DNA from: Gracilaria domingensis
Taxonomy: Eukaryota > Rhodophyta > Florideophyceae > Gracilariales > Gracilariaceae
DNA: 64,000 bases
Direction: 5' to 3'
NCBI GenBank assembly: GCA_022539475.1
Contig: VCMS01000216.1
Location: 62,001 to 126,000, forward strand
The notes beneath the pieces were generated by a model. That model was given only the letters and a program-made list of their open reading frames with translations, made no database searches and had not been told where the DNA came from. The translations under genes were made by a program, and so were the position numbers. Within the stretch, counting starts at the first letter, position 1, and each line of letters starts with the position of its first letter. This document shows, piece by piece, positions 18,050 through 27,987 of the stretch.

Positions 18050-20182
18050 GTGCTGCCCGCTTCGTCCCTCACCGCGCTTCCCACGTTTTCCGTAATGGCA
18101 GGCGGCGGCGGTGACGGGTCAGTCAACGAGACATTGTCCGAGTGGCTGGTCGTCGCTCTCATTGCCTTCTCGCTCATCTTCCAACTCACACTGCACCGCA
18201 TTGAATCATGGGTACGGCGGCGGCATCCACACCTGGAGCCAGTTCTGAACATCGTCTACCGCGAGCTCATGGTGCTGGGGCTCGTTTCTATCCTCTTCCT
18301 CATGTACACGCAGCTGGCGCACCCGAAGGCGATCGCCGTTCACTCCTTCGAATTCGCGCACGTCTTTATCTTCGCCTTCGCCCTTTTCTTTGTCGCTGCA
18401 GTCATGTCCGCGCTCGCGGCGAGCCTTCGCTTGTCAACTCATTGGAAGGCCATCGAGCACGTCCCGCTGCCCCACTACCGTGCTCTCAAGGTTGAGTACA
18501 CCTCCTTGCGCCTACGCATGCACTCCCGTCCGGGCCGCTTTTGGCGCACCGTCGGCTGGTGGCTGTCGGATCCGCGCCGTTTAAAGCGCTACCGCTCTCT
18601 TCATGAAACACTTGCTTTCCACGACCTACGCTTCCAGATCATCTTCTTCCGCCGTCTTCGGGATGATTTCCGCTTCTCGGCCTTTTTGCGACGCATCAAG
18701 GGTATCTGCTTTGTCCATCTTGTTGAGCCGCATTATTCGCTTTGGATACTGTTCCTAGCCGCCATGCTTGGCGACCTCGTACGACGTTACGCGTCCGGAG
18801 TCGCCAAAATCGAGCTGCGCACGCTCTACAGCACCACTCGGGCCGACGCTGCGGTTGGTGAGGGCGATGATATCTTGTTCAAAGAAGATGTCGCAGGCTC
18901 AGCCTTCATCATTGCCTCCGCTCTCGCTCTGATTCTCATCGTCCAGATCCTCGCGTCGAAGATTCGCCTTGTATATTGGCACCTCACCAAGAACCCTCGT
19001 ATCTACTACGCACACGTCCACGCTGCAGCCACTAGCTCCGCGGACTTGCCAGATCTCGTAAGAGCATCGGCCGACTCTCGTCAAAGGCCCAGCAGTTTGC
19101 CAGTAAGCAGCCAGAGCCCAATGTCCCTCAGCACCCCAAATCCACACCACGCCACAGCCATCCTCTCTCACCCGTCCTCAGCACCTGTTATCGCTTCCGG
19201 TCCGTATGGTAACGCTGGTAGTAGTGGGCAGTCCGTAGAGGGCCGTATGTGGGATGGCATGGAGACGCGATCTGAGGCCGCTGCCGTAGCAGCAGGCAAG
19301 AAATCGCGACCGGCGGTGTCGTTTGGTGACTCTACCATCATCGAATCCGCCGTCGCGGCGTCCAGAAGTTCGAGCGATGAAGTGCAAGATCTGGAGACCG
19401 GAGAGGTTCAAGCGCAACAAGATTCAGATATTGCGGAGGGAGGGCAGGATGCTGATATAGTGGACGAGGCAGGTGTGGACACCAATGGCATGAAAGCAGA
19501 TGACGCGCAATACGGGGCTTTGCAAAGTGAGCTGCTGCGGTACAAGTCGCTCGCAGTGACGAGCCCGACCCTTGCGAAGAACAAGGAAGAGCTGGAACAA
19601 GCGAGACAGGTTGAGGTGAGTAAGTACCCGTGGCTTGTGACGAGGCTGATACCGCGGCTAGGACGTGTGGCAAGCCGCGCGGAGAAGCTCTTCTGGTTCG
19701 GTTCGCACCATTTCTTTTTCTGGTGCGTGCAGTTCTCGCTGTTCTTCTCTACGGTTTTGATGGCAGCGTCCACGGCATCTGTGTTGTTGCGGCTATTCAA
19801 CGATGACCCAGTCACTTTGTTGAATATTACGGCGCTGGTGGTGTCGGTGGTGTGCCTGCTGTTCATGCAACTGCGCGTGGCTTTTATGTTAAAGAAGTAC
19901 GTGTTGGTACTAGTCAGCGCGTCGCTTGTTCCTGAAGATGTTATGAAACGTACCATTCATGACCTGAAGCACAAGCGCATTTCCCGAGCGTGGGGGGACT
20001 CTTTGGACGAGACGTCGACGGGGGACGATGAGGTCATGGAAAAGGATGACGACGAAGAAGATGATGACGTAAGGGTCAATGCGAACCAGTCAGCGCTGCA
20101 GAAAAGAAAGTCAATAGGACAGTTCTTTAGAGAGGAGGCAGAACGTGGTAACATGCCCGGAATATCTTTGAGCGAGTTGTGA
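18050..20182 (+). CDS. MLO-like seven-transmembrane protein
   Basis: A 710-residue polytopic membrane protein resembling the plant MLO family, plasma-membrane calmodulin-regulated proteins thought to act in Ca2+ signalling. Matching features are: a short exterior N-terminus; helix 1 followed by LTLHRIESWVRRRHP; an ELMVLGLVSILFLM-type helix 2; a cytosolic loop with LHETLAFHDLRFQIIFFRRL; and LFWFGSHHFFFWCVQFSLFF near residue 545. A low-complexity loop (about residues 330-500) rich in Ser/Ala/Glu is longer than usual. The C-tail is strongly acidic (about residues 655-675) and then basic. The start may instead be the Met at 18095. The family link rests on motif order and is moderately strong; another polytopic family is possible. 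Confidence 0.6.
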   Translation: MLPASSLTALPTFSVMAGGGGDGSVNETLSEWLVVALIAFSLIFQLTLHRIESWVRRRHPHLEPVLNIVYRELMVLGLVSILFLMYTQLAHPKAIAVHSFEFAHVFIFAFALFFVAAVMSALAASLRLSTHWKAIEHVPLPHYRALKVEYTSLRLRMHSRPGRFWRTVGWWLSDPRRLKRYRSLHETLAFHDLRFQIIFFRRLRDDFRFSAFLRRIKGICFVHLVEPHYSLWILFLAAMLGDLVRRYASGVAKIELRTLYSTTRADAAVGEGDDILFKEDVAGSAFIIASALALILIVQILASKIRLVYWHLTKNPRIYYAHVHAAATSSADLPDLVRASADSRQRPSSLPVSSQSPMSLSTPNPHHATAILSHPSSAPVIASGPYGNAGSSGQSVEGRMWDGMETRSEAAAVAAGKKSRPAVSFGDSTIIESAVAASRSSSDEVQDLETGEVQAQQDSDIAEGGQDADIVDEAGVDTNGMKADDAQYGALQSELLRYKSLAVTSPTLAKNKEELEQARQVEVSKYPWLVTRLIPRLGRVASRAEKLFWFGSHHFFFWCVQFSLFFSTVLMAASTASVLLRLFNDDPVTLLNITALVVSVVCLLFMQLRVAFMLKKYVLVLVSASLVPEDVMKRTIHDLKHKRISRAWGDSLDETSTGDDEVMEKDDDEEDDDVRVNANQSALQKRKSIGQFFREEAERGNMPGISLSEL

Positions 20183-20982
20183 CTACGTTTTCTAAGGCAT
20201 TTGTCTTTGTTCGTAAACACGCATGCCGTGTTACTCTGTCGCGAATACGTACTGCGTTTGCGAAAATGCCTCACCCTCTGCACCTTTGTCGTCGTCCAAC
20301 GGCTTACCCCATTTCATTATCGACCGCATCTAGTAGCCTTACGTATACAGCAGAATAGGAAGACTCTCGGAAGACGTTTAAGATTTGATATGTGTCATAG
20401 AGCCATTACGCTCTTGGAGCTGGATTTACGCATTAATCTCGTTTCATAGTTCGTGAAAACCTGATACTACCAAGGGGCACGGTCTTAGACTATACCACTG
20501 AGTCACTGTCATCTTTCTGGCGAAAGATGTGAGTATGCTCGAGAGCGACGACGGAATCGAAGGCTTTTAGATATCAACCCGCACGCCTGTCATTCATTAC
20601 GGAACCGAAAGGGTGAACGTCTAGTAGTGTAGCTGGCTGTGCAGGCTAGCCAGCCTTCTTTGCTTTCCTCCAGACTCCCATTTCATCCTCCTTTATGATA
20701 GATCTGAAGTGGAACTGCAGCTCCGGATTCGGCATCATGATTGGTTGATTTTTGTTGGGGCAGCGCAATCTCGGTGCTGGTTCAAGTCGATGCAGATTCC
20801 GCAGCTCCTGATCCAGAAGTCTTGGGGTGAAGTTTTTGGAATACTCATCGACTGCGCCAGCTTGACAGCGATATCCTTGGTAACTGCCGTATTTCCTTGA
20901 TCGTGTCTTGAAGCTGCAAAATTCGCACTCGATTACCCTGTCCGGGAGCGTGGCTTTTGAAGTCCTGTGTTACCATTTCGTG
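20183..20982. other. intergenic
   Basis: 3' flank of the MLO-like gene and upstream region of the lumenal protein. Only frames of 60-80 codons without motifs. Confidence 0.45.
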
Positions 20983-21609
20983 ATGACGACGTTCATTCCA
21001 TCAAGTCCATTGCGACCATGTAGCTCGCGCAACCCTGCTACTCCCGGGAACACATTGTTGTGCGAATGTGGCACAAACACAACAATGAGTGCTGCGCAGA
21101 ATGTATGCATTTCTCGTCGAATCGCGACGGTCATCACTGCCATTGCTGCATCAGCTTCATTGACTCTCTCGCCTTCCCATGCTGTTTCAGGCGGTGGAAA
21201 GGACTACGCCTCACAGAACTGGACCGGTCAGACCTTTCACGGGTCGTACGCTGGAAAAGACTTTTCCGGTGGCCTGTTTCGCAGATGCGACTTTGCAGGT
21301 AGCGATTTAACGAATACTCGTTTCTTCAAGGCTGAGCTGCGAGAAGCGGACATGACAGGAGTGAATCTAAGTTATGCAACTATAGAGGCAGCAATTCTGA
21401 GGGATACCAACTTAACAGATGCGATCATGGTTGGCTCGTACATCTCAGATAGTATATTGGATGCTGGTAGTATTGAGAATGCAGACTTCTCCGAAGCGCT
21501 GATAAGTCCTGAAAGTGCCGTCATTAAGCTTTGCGAGAGAGAGGATGCGAAAGGTGTGAACTCATCCACCGGAGTTTCAACAAGAGAAAGTCTTATGTGC
21601 CCTGAATAA
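20983..21609 (+). CDS. thylakoid lumenal pentapeptide-repeat protein (TL15-like)
   Basis: I chose the Met at 20983 because it opens a Ser/Pro/Arg-rich transit peptide; an upstream Met exists at 20908. A second targeting signal follows: twin Arg (ISRRIATVITAIAASAS) plus a hydrophobic core ending in an Ala-type cleavage site (SHAVS), typical of Tat import into the thylakoid lumen. The mature part is a run of A(D/N)LXX-type pentapeptides (FSGGLFRRCDFAGSDLTNTR and onward) forming a right-handed beta-helix. It ends with CERED, GVNSSTGVSTRESLMC, as in plant TL15/TL17-type lumenal proteins. Biochemical role of the family is unclear. Confidence 0.85.
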   Translation: MTTFIPSSPLRPCSSRNPATPGNTLLCECGTNTTMSAAQNVCISRRIATVITAIAASASLTLSPSHAVSGGGKDYASQNWTGQTFHGSYAGKDFSGGLFRRCDFAGSDLTNTRFFKAELREADMTGVNLSYATIEAAILRDTNLTDAIMVGSYISDSILDAGSIENADFSEALISPESAVIKLCEREDAKGVNSSTGVSTRESLMCPE

Positions 21610-22887
21610 CAAAGTACAATTATGTATAGAATAGAAGAGCCTTTTTCTCGCGCCCCATGCTACGTTGAAAGTGAAACCGTGCATATCTTCGAAATCGTAG
21701 GAAGGGGAGTTGTTTTCCGCCAAGTCTTTGTACTAAAGAACCTCTTTCATTTTTCCTCGTTTGGAAATAATGCTCTTTCCGCTTCCTACCGCTCCCTACA
21801 CGCCGGGCAGGTCCTGATCCCGAAACTGTCTTAGAATTCACTACAAGGAAGTTGTCATTTCTCTTAGAAGGCCAAGAACCTTGGCGCATCATGGTCTACT
21901 TTTCCCTCTTACACTCACACTTACATGTCTCTCTACGCTCACCCTTGTATCGTTGAGGATTTTGTAGAAACTAATTACGTGTGGATCACTTCCTCTTTAT
22001 TTATGAACATCAAGATGATGTTCACAAAGGGCAGTATCTTGATGTTTGGTTGATAATGTTGTATAGTAGGGTTCAGCAACTGCAAACCCTGTACAACGGG
22101 ACCTTGACGATTGCACCGTGAGCCTGAGCTGGCAAGATGCACATGAGGACGAGATCCGATCTGGAGAGATTTTCTCCGCCCAAAACGACACAGTGTCGTC
22201 TGTCCATGCGCATAGTGGCAGTAGGGCATGGACAACACTCCATCGCGACAACAGTTTTGCCCTCTTTTCTGCGGAACGCGTGTGTTATCAGTTTATGATA
22301 AAGCATACAGCATATCCGCGACTGGTCCGTCGTTGAGTTGAAGCGAGCCGGGGAGATCTAGCGTTTGGTACCTTTTTTGGTGCATCACTGTGCGGACATG
22401 ATGCTGCGTGATGGCGAGGACCCGTGGCCCAATGTGGTCAAGTTGTCCGCAAATGCACGCAAGGAGGAGCCGCCTTCTTGGCACATGGAGAGTGGTGATT
22501 CGCGCGATGGGCTCTTGGGTTGCTCGTTGTACTTTTCGGCGATGTGCAGCGTTTAGCAATCGATTTTGTCGACTTCCTTGCTACCTTTGGTACGGACCTG
22601 AACAATTAACGATGTGCCCTTGTAGTACCGGTTGCGAGAAGAGAAAACATAAACATAAACATAATCAGTGCTCACAACATGGCATGGAGAACAGACTGGT
22701 GGCAGCGATGAAAGCGTATCAAGAATAGGTCACGCAAAGCGATGGCTGAGAATAACGAGGGTAGTGTACCAAAGGTAGATGGAAGCGCACTTGTGTGTCC
22801 GTTTGTAGTAAGGTTATTGACATTTAGTCGGAGGGGTGCTGTCATGATTAACGGGACATTTGCAGGGAGGCAGGCGACAAGGCTACG
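21610..22887. other. 1.3-kb intergenic region
   Basis: Contains a weak third copy of the dispersed repeat (21851-21890), an AAACATA tandem run near 22643-22665 and an inverted pair of TACCAAAGGTAG motifs (about 22590 and 22770). Open frames up to 106 codons have no motif. No RNA gene seen. Confidence 0.5.
21851..21890 (+). repeat. dispersed repeat, copy 3 (partial)
   Basis: About 40 bases including CTTAGAAGGCCAAGAACCTT match the cores of the copies at 8178-8256 and 13699-13794. Confidence 0.4.
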
Positions 22888-24256
22888 TCAGCCCTTGTCA
22901 ACCTTGACACTCCAGGCGCCGGCGTACAACCAGCTCCAGAAGAGGGAGATGATAAGATACAGCCAAAAGATGAAATAGATGGCTATGCACATAAGCAGCC
23001 ACATGAGTCGGCGAAAGCCGGTCTCGGCGGGCAGCACGTTGCAGGTGTACACGAGGACGGTGACAGCAATGGCCTCCAACAGGTTGCACGCGAGGGTGGC
23101 GGCGGCAGCGCGGTACGCAGAGGTGATGGCGGTGGCGTGCAGCTGCAGGTCGTCCGGGGTGGCAAAGCGCATGAAGACGGAGCCCAGCGCGGCGTAGGCG
23201 ACGGAGGAGCACAGAAGCTTGGTGAGCAGCAGCACGGCGACGGCGAACACGAGCGACGAGCATGACTGCGTGACGTGCACGGCCAGCAGCCAGCACACGG
23301 CGTTGAACACAAAGGCGGCGCACAGCCAGTAGAAGACGAGCAGGTCGTGCGGCACGGCGGCCGGCGCGGGCTTGAAGGAGGCGTGCGGCAGGCGCACGGA
23401 GCTGACGCAGACGGCGGCCATGACGGCGAGGAAGGTGAGCAGCAGCAGCGCCTCGGGCAGCACGCTGGCGGTGGGCACGGGCGGCAGCTGCGCGCGGTAG
23501 CGGTACCACTCGCGGTTGAGGCGCAGCAGCACGAGGGTGATGACGTTGGTCGGGCGCGTGAAGGACGGGCTGGAGAAGTCGATGATGGCCTGCGGGCCGC
23601 AGTGGTCGGCCGGCAGCTCCCAGCGCATGCGCTGGTAGTAGAAGTAGTGCTGCGTGGAGAGCGCGGGCGGGAAGCGCATGGCGGGCGGCGCGGCGGCGGC
23701 GGGCGGCGGCGGGAACAGCGGCGCGTCGTGCAGCGGCATGTAGAGGTTGAGCAGGCACGCCTCCGGGTGCGGGTGGCGCGCGCAGCGGCGCGCGGCGGCG
23801 GGCGCGGCGTCGGCGCCAGACGCGGCGTCGGCGGCGAGGCGCAGCAGGTCGGCGTGCGCGCGCGCGCGCGGCGTGACGACGAGCAGGCCGGTGGAAAAGG
23901 CGCACGGCTTGGTGACGGTGGCGCAGAAGTGGCAGCGCAGCAGCGGGCGCAGGCTGGCCACCACCAGCGAGTAGGGGCTGACGTAGATGAGCTTGTCGAA
24001 CTGCGTGAGGCCGAACAGCGGCAGCACGCGCGCGCGCGCGCCCAGCACGCGGCGCGGCGGCAGCCGCAGCGGCAGCAGGCGGTCGGCGGCGGCGGCGGCG
24101 GCGGCGTCGCGCTCGGCGACGGCGCCCGACGTGAGCACGACGTACGACGCGTTGGCGCCCAGCTGCGCGTGGCGGCGCGCCGACAGCAGCGCCGTGCGCG
24201 CCGCCACCAGCTCGGCGCGCGTGGTGGCCGACGTCACCAGCGCCACGCGGCGCGGC

Positions 24257-24339
<83 letters not shown>

Positions 24340-24384
24340 CAGCAGCAGCAGCGGCAGCAGCGGCAGCAGCGCGCGCAGCGTCAT
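22888..24384 (-). CDS. GT8-like glycosyltransferase with C-terminal membrane helices (PGSIP6/IPUT-like), altered active site
   Basis: I chose the Met at 24384, which opens a signal-anchor (MTLRALLPLLPLLLL) followed by a long poly-Ala tract; this gives 498 residues. Next comes a GT8-like domain (RVALVTSATTRAELVAAR, FDKLIYV, FSTGLLVVTPRA, EACLLNLYMPLH, ADHCGPQAIIDFSSP). The C-terminal 200 residues hold five or six membrane helices. This order matches the plant glycogenin-like proteins that include the inositol-phosphoceramide glucuronosyltransferase. The metal-binding DxD normally after (V/L)IY(L/V) is replaced by SPY (23971-23979), and the later HFS-type His by Asp. Catalysis is therefore doubtful. 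Base composition is extremely GC-rich, and the poly-Ala tract is a GCC/GGC microsatellite. Confidence 0.65.
24264..24338. repeat. GGC/GCC trinucleotide run
   Basis: About 25 uninterrupted GGC triplets on the plus strand, coding poly-Ala in the minus-strand gene. Confidence 0.9.
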
Positions 24385-24675
24385 CGGGGGTGGTGCGCGC
24401 TTGACGGCGGGCGGCGGCGGCGTCGGGCGGCGGCGGCGGAGACGCAGGCGGCGGCACATGGCGCGGCGCGGCGCGGCGCGGCGCGGCGCGCCCCACGTGT
24501 GTGCGGGCGCGCGGCGACGCGCGCTGCGCACCGCGCTGCATGCGGCGCCTCGCTGCGGCGCGGCAGCGCTCGGAAGCCTACAGGCTGTAGCCTACAGCAG
24601 CGCGGCCGCGCGCACGCCGCTTGCACGCGCCGCCGCATCAGCAGATCTTAGCTGCGCATCATCTCCACCATGTGA

Positions 24676-24706
<31 letters not shown>

Positions 24707-24746
24707 GCCCACCACCGCCACCGCCGCCGCCGCCGCCGCCGCGAGC

Positions 24747-25592
24747 ATGCGCGCCATCGGGCACAACCTGTTCCTGTCGGCGCTGCCGGCGACGGCGCCC
24801 ACGCTGCCCACGGTGTCGGTGCTGCTGCCGCCGCTGGCGTCGTACCGCTCGCTGCACCCGCTGCCGGAGCACCACCTGTTCGTGCCGCTGGCCGACGCGC
24901 CCGACGCGGCGCTGCTGCCGCTGCTGGACGGCGCGCTGCGCTTCATCCACCGCTTCTGCCAGCAGCCGCCCGGCGTGCTGATCCACTGCCTGCACGGCAC
25001 GTCGCGCTGCGTGGCGGTGGCGCTGGCGTACCTGCTGCTGGTGCGCGCCGCGCCGTCGGCCGCGTTCGGCCTGCCGCCGCGCACGCAGGTGACCATGGAG
25101 CTGGCGCTGCTGCAGCGCGCGTACCCGGCGGCCAGCCCGTCGCCCGCGTTCGTGCGCCAGCTGGCGGCGGTGGCGCAGCGCTCGCCGTGCAACCCGGCGC
25201 TGTACCAGTTCCCGCCGCACGACGGCACCGTGCTGCCGCTGGAGGCGGAGGAGCTGCTGCGGCTGGTGGCGGCGCGCGGCGCCACCAGCCGCAGCCACCT
25301 GCTGCGCGACGCGGGCGGCGGCGGCGCGCCGCCGCCGGCGGCGGCGTGCGCCAAGTGCGACGCGCCGCTGCTGCCGCGCGGCGCCACGCTGCCGCCGGCC
25401 GCCGCCGACGGCTGCGTGCGCGTGCTGCCCGTGCGCTGGATGGCGCGCTGCATGCTGCACGCCAGCGGCCGCCTGCACTGCGCGTGCGGCGCGCGGCTGG
25501 GGCGCTACGACCTGCGCGCCGAGCTCGCCGCCTTCAGCCTGCGCCGCGACGCGCTGCGCTGGCGCGAGGCGCCGCCGCCGCTCAACCTCTGA
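24747..25592 (+). CDS. YVH1: YVH1/DUSP12-type dual-specificity phosphatase
   Basis: A 281-residue protein starting MRAIGHNLFLSALPA. The N-terminal half is a dual-specificity phosphatase fold with the P-loop HCLHGTSR (24984-25007), where Cys is the nucleophile. The C-terminal half has the zinc-binding domain specific to YVH1/DUSP12: CAKCDAPLL, then VRVLPVRWMARCML, then LHCACGARLGRYD. YVH1 proteins release the assembly factor Mrt4 from pre-60S ribosomes through this zinc domain. The open frame continues 126 bases further 5', but that part is CCG repeat and probably leader. Same strand and only 100 bases upstream of the MPP6-like gene. Extremely GC-rich coding sequence. Confidence 0.85.
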   Translation: MRAIGHNLFLSALPATAPTLPTVSVLLPPLASYRSLHPLPEHHLFVPLADAPDAALLPLLDGALRFIHRFCQQPPGVLIHCLHGTSRCVAVALAYLLLVRAAPSAAFGLPPRTQVTMELALLQRAYPAASPSPAFVRQLAAVAQRSPCNPALYQFPPHDGTVLPLEAEELLRLVAARGATSRSHLLRDAGGGGAPPPAAACAKCDAPLLPRGATLPPAAADGCVRVLPVRWMARCMLHASGRLHCACGARLGRYDLRAELAAFSLRRDALRWREAPPPLNL

Positions 25593-25617
25593 ACGCGCGC
25601 CCAAATTGGCGCGCCGC

Positions 25618-25648
<31 letters not shown>

Positions 25649-25691
25649 TTCTCCCCCGTCCCCGCCACCCCCCGCCGCCCCCCCGCCCCCC

Positions 25692-25851
25692 ATGGCCAGC
25701 CCCTCGCGCGCCTCGCCGCCGCGCAAGCGCGCGCTCAGCGGCCGCCTGCAGGGCATGCGCTTCATGCAGCGCCGCGCCGAGGGCGCGCTGCGCGCGCAGC
25801 TGTCCGCCGCCGCCGCGCAGCGCCAGCGCGCCGCGCAGTGGCGCCTGCCGC

Positions 25852-25885
<34 letters not shown>

Positions 25886-26225
25886 GCCGCGCGCGCCGCG
25901 CGTCGTCGTCGAGTGCGGCGCCTGCGTCGACGCCGCCGCCCCGCCGCGCGCGCGCCGCTCCTTCTGCGGCTTCAACAAGCTGTACGAGCCGCAGCGCCCC
26001 GCCGTCCCCGCCGCCGCCGCCGCCGTCGCCGCCGTCGCGCTGCCGGATCAGCCGCCGCCTTCGCCGCCGCCGGCGTCGTCGCCGCCGTCGCTGCCGCCCC
26101 GGCCGCCGGCGCCGGCGCCGGCGCCGGCGCCCGTGCCGCGTGTCAGGGCCGCCATTCGCAAGCGGCCCAAGCGCCCGCCGCGCGCCTCGCGTCCGTACCG
26201 CCCCGCCAACCACCCCTCCGCCTGA
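25692..26225 (+). CDS. MPHOSPH6: MPP6 (MPHOSPH6)-like exosome cofactor
   Basis: A 177-residue basic protein. The N-terminus carries SGRLQGMRFMQR, the hallmark (L..MKFMQR) of M-phase phosphoprotein 6. A Gln/Arg helix and QWRL follow in place of HW.L, and RRSFCGFNKLYE matches the conserved SFRGFN element. MPP6 recruits the Mtr4 helicase to the nuclear RNA exosome in 5.8S rRNA maturation. Long poly-Ala (about residues 55-65) and Pro-rich stretches are interposed, and the C-terminus is Arg/Lys/Pro-rich. Lies just downstream of YVH1, another ribosome-maturation gene. Identification rests on two short motifs in the right order. Confidence 0.7.
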
Positions 26226-26562
26226 CCCCGCCTGTTTTTCCACCTCTCACCCACACACCCTTCCTTCTTTTGTCGTCCCTTTCGCGCCCCTCCCCTCCCC
26301 CGCTTCGCGTCCCGCGCTTATTTGCCCGTGCCGCTTGTACCAATGTTACACACACACAACACAGAATCAATCGCCGATGCACACCTTTTTACTTACTGCA
26401 AACTAAAACAGAAGAAGAAAAAGAGAGAGTCGCACACACACACAAAAACACTACTACCGCGTCCTTGTGCGACGCACATCCCCCCCCCCCTCCCCCGTCT
26501 TAGCTCGTACTTGCATCGCTGCTTCCAAACCTAACTCTACGTCCGCCCAGAGCTACGTCGAC
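26226..26562. other. short convergent intergenic region
   Basis: 3' UTRs of the MPP6-like gene and SHMT; pyrimidine-rich with short CA and poly-C runs. Confidence 0.6.
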
Positions 26563-27987
26563 TCAGAGCACCCCGCCAGGCATGGCAAACGCCTTGGAGA
26601 ACTCAATCACCTCCTCACGAAGCGCCTTCACGCCCGCGTCCTTCGCAGCCGCAGGCGCAAAGTCCTTCATCTTCGTCCCGGCCTCCTTCTGAATGCTGAT
26701 CGCCAGCGTCACCGCCCGGTCCAGGAACGCCGCGATCTGCTCAAAGTGCGCCTCCACCAGCCCGCGCGACGTCATGGCCGGCGCGCCAATGCGGATCCCA
26801 CCGGGGTTCAGCGCCGACGTGTCGCCGGCCACCGCGTTCTTGTTCAGCGTGATGTGCGCCAGATCGCACACCTTCTCCACCTTGGAGCCGCCCACGCCCT
26901 GCGGGCGCAGGTCCCACAGAATCAGGTGGTTCTCCGTGCCGCCCGTCACCAGCGAGTAGCCCATCTCCACCAGCTGCTCGCCGAGCACGCGCGCGTTGGC
27001 GCGCACCTGCTTGCAGTACTGCTTGAACTCCGGCGTCATCGCTTCCTTCAACGCCACTGCCAGCGCGCCAATCGTGTTGTTGTGCGGCCCTCCCTGGCAG
27101 CCTGGGAACACAGCCATGTTCACCTTGCTCTCCCATTGGTACGTCTTGCCGCTATCGTTGCCGTCCGCGTCCAGAATCGGCCCTCGGCGGTAGAAGATGA
27201 GTCCCTGGCGAGGACCGCGCAGGCTCTTGTGAGTGGTGGACGTCACAAAGTCGCACAGCTTGAACGGGCTCGCCGCCTCACCGCTTGCCACCAGCCCGGA
27301 GATGTGAGCCATGTCGCACATGAGAAGCGCGCCGCACCGGTCTGCGATTTGGCGCAGACGCTCAAAATCAAAGTCGCGAGGATACGCGCTCGCGCCGCAG
27401 ATGAGCAACTTGGGACGGAACACCAGCGCGGTTTCCTCCAGCTTGTCGTAGTCAATGTAGCCCGTCTTCTCGTCCACCTTGTACGGCAGCGACTCAAAGT
27501 ACACGCTAGTGGCGGAGATCTTCCTCTTGGCGGTGTAAAAGCCGTGCGTCAGATGACCGCCCGACGGCAGGTCAAGCCCCATGATACGATCGTGCGGATT
27601 CAGCACGGCGGTGTAGAGCGCAAAGTTGGCGGTGGAGCCCGAGTACGGCTGCACGTTGACGCCCCACGCCGAGGCGTCCAAGCCAAAGCACTCGAGCGCG
27701 CGCTTCTGGACGAGACGCTCAATGTCATCGATCACCTCATTTCCTCCATAGTAGCGCGCGCCGGGGAGGCCCTCCGAGTACTTGTTGGTGAGGGACGAGC
27801 CCAAAACCTCCATGACGGCGCGGGACGTGAAGTTCTCGCTGGCGATGAGCTCGATTCCCTCATACTGGCGCTCCTTCTCGCGACGAAGAAGGGCGTGCAG
27901 TTCGGGATCGACCTGCTCGACGGGGCGATTGCCCTCAAAGCCGGAAAAGGAATCGTTGTAGTGACCGTTTACGTAGCACTCCGCCAT
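26563..27987 (-). CDS. SHMT: serine hydroxymethyltransferase, probably cytosolic
   Basis: PLP enzyme interconverting serine plus tetrahydrofolate with glycine plus methylene-tetrahydrofolate. The Met at 27987 gives 474 residues, the usual cytosolic length. Upstream open frame (to 28116) is Pro/Ser repeat and likely untranslated. Family signatures in order: [78 protein letters not shown], containing the PLP-binding Lys after TTH; and [20 protein letters not shown]. No organelle presequence after the chosen start. Intact and intronless, convergent with the YVH1/MPP6 pair. Confidence 0.96.
   Translation of the reverse strand: MAECYVNGHYNDSFSGFEGNRPVEQVDPELHALLRREKERQYEGIELIASENFTSRAVMEVLGSSLTNKYSEGLPGARYYGGNEVIDDIERLVQKRALECFGLDASAWGVNVQPYSGSTANFALYTAVLNPHDRIMGLDLPSGGHLTHGFYTAKRKISATSVYFESLPYKVDEKTGYIDYDKLEETALVFRPKLLICGASAYPRDFDFERLRQIADRCGALLMCDMAHISGLVASGEAASPFKLCDFVTSTTHKSLRGPRQGLIFYRRGPILDADGNDSGKTYQWESKVNMAVFPGCQGGPHNNTIGALAVALKEAMTPEFKQYCKQVRANARVLGEQLVEMGYSLVTGGTENHLILWDLRPQGVGGSKVEKVCDLAHITLNKNAVAGDTSALNPGGIRIGAPAMTSRGLVEAHFEQIAAFLDRAVTLAISIQKEAGTKMKDFAPAAAKDAGVKALREEVIEFSKAFAMPGGVL

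Noticed and set aside
22898-24541. 547-codon Arg/Ala/His frame overlapping the GT8-like gene in another phase
   Set aside because: Composition is that of a GC-rich shadow; the overlapping phase has membrane helices and family motifs.
23275-26503. Long forward and reverse frames (458, 838, 531 codons) across the GC-rich island
   Set aside because: They cross three recognised genes and poly-triplet tracts and contain only low-complexity Arg/Ala/Gly.
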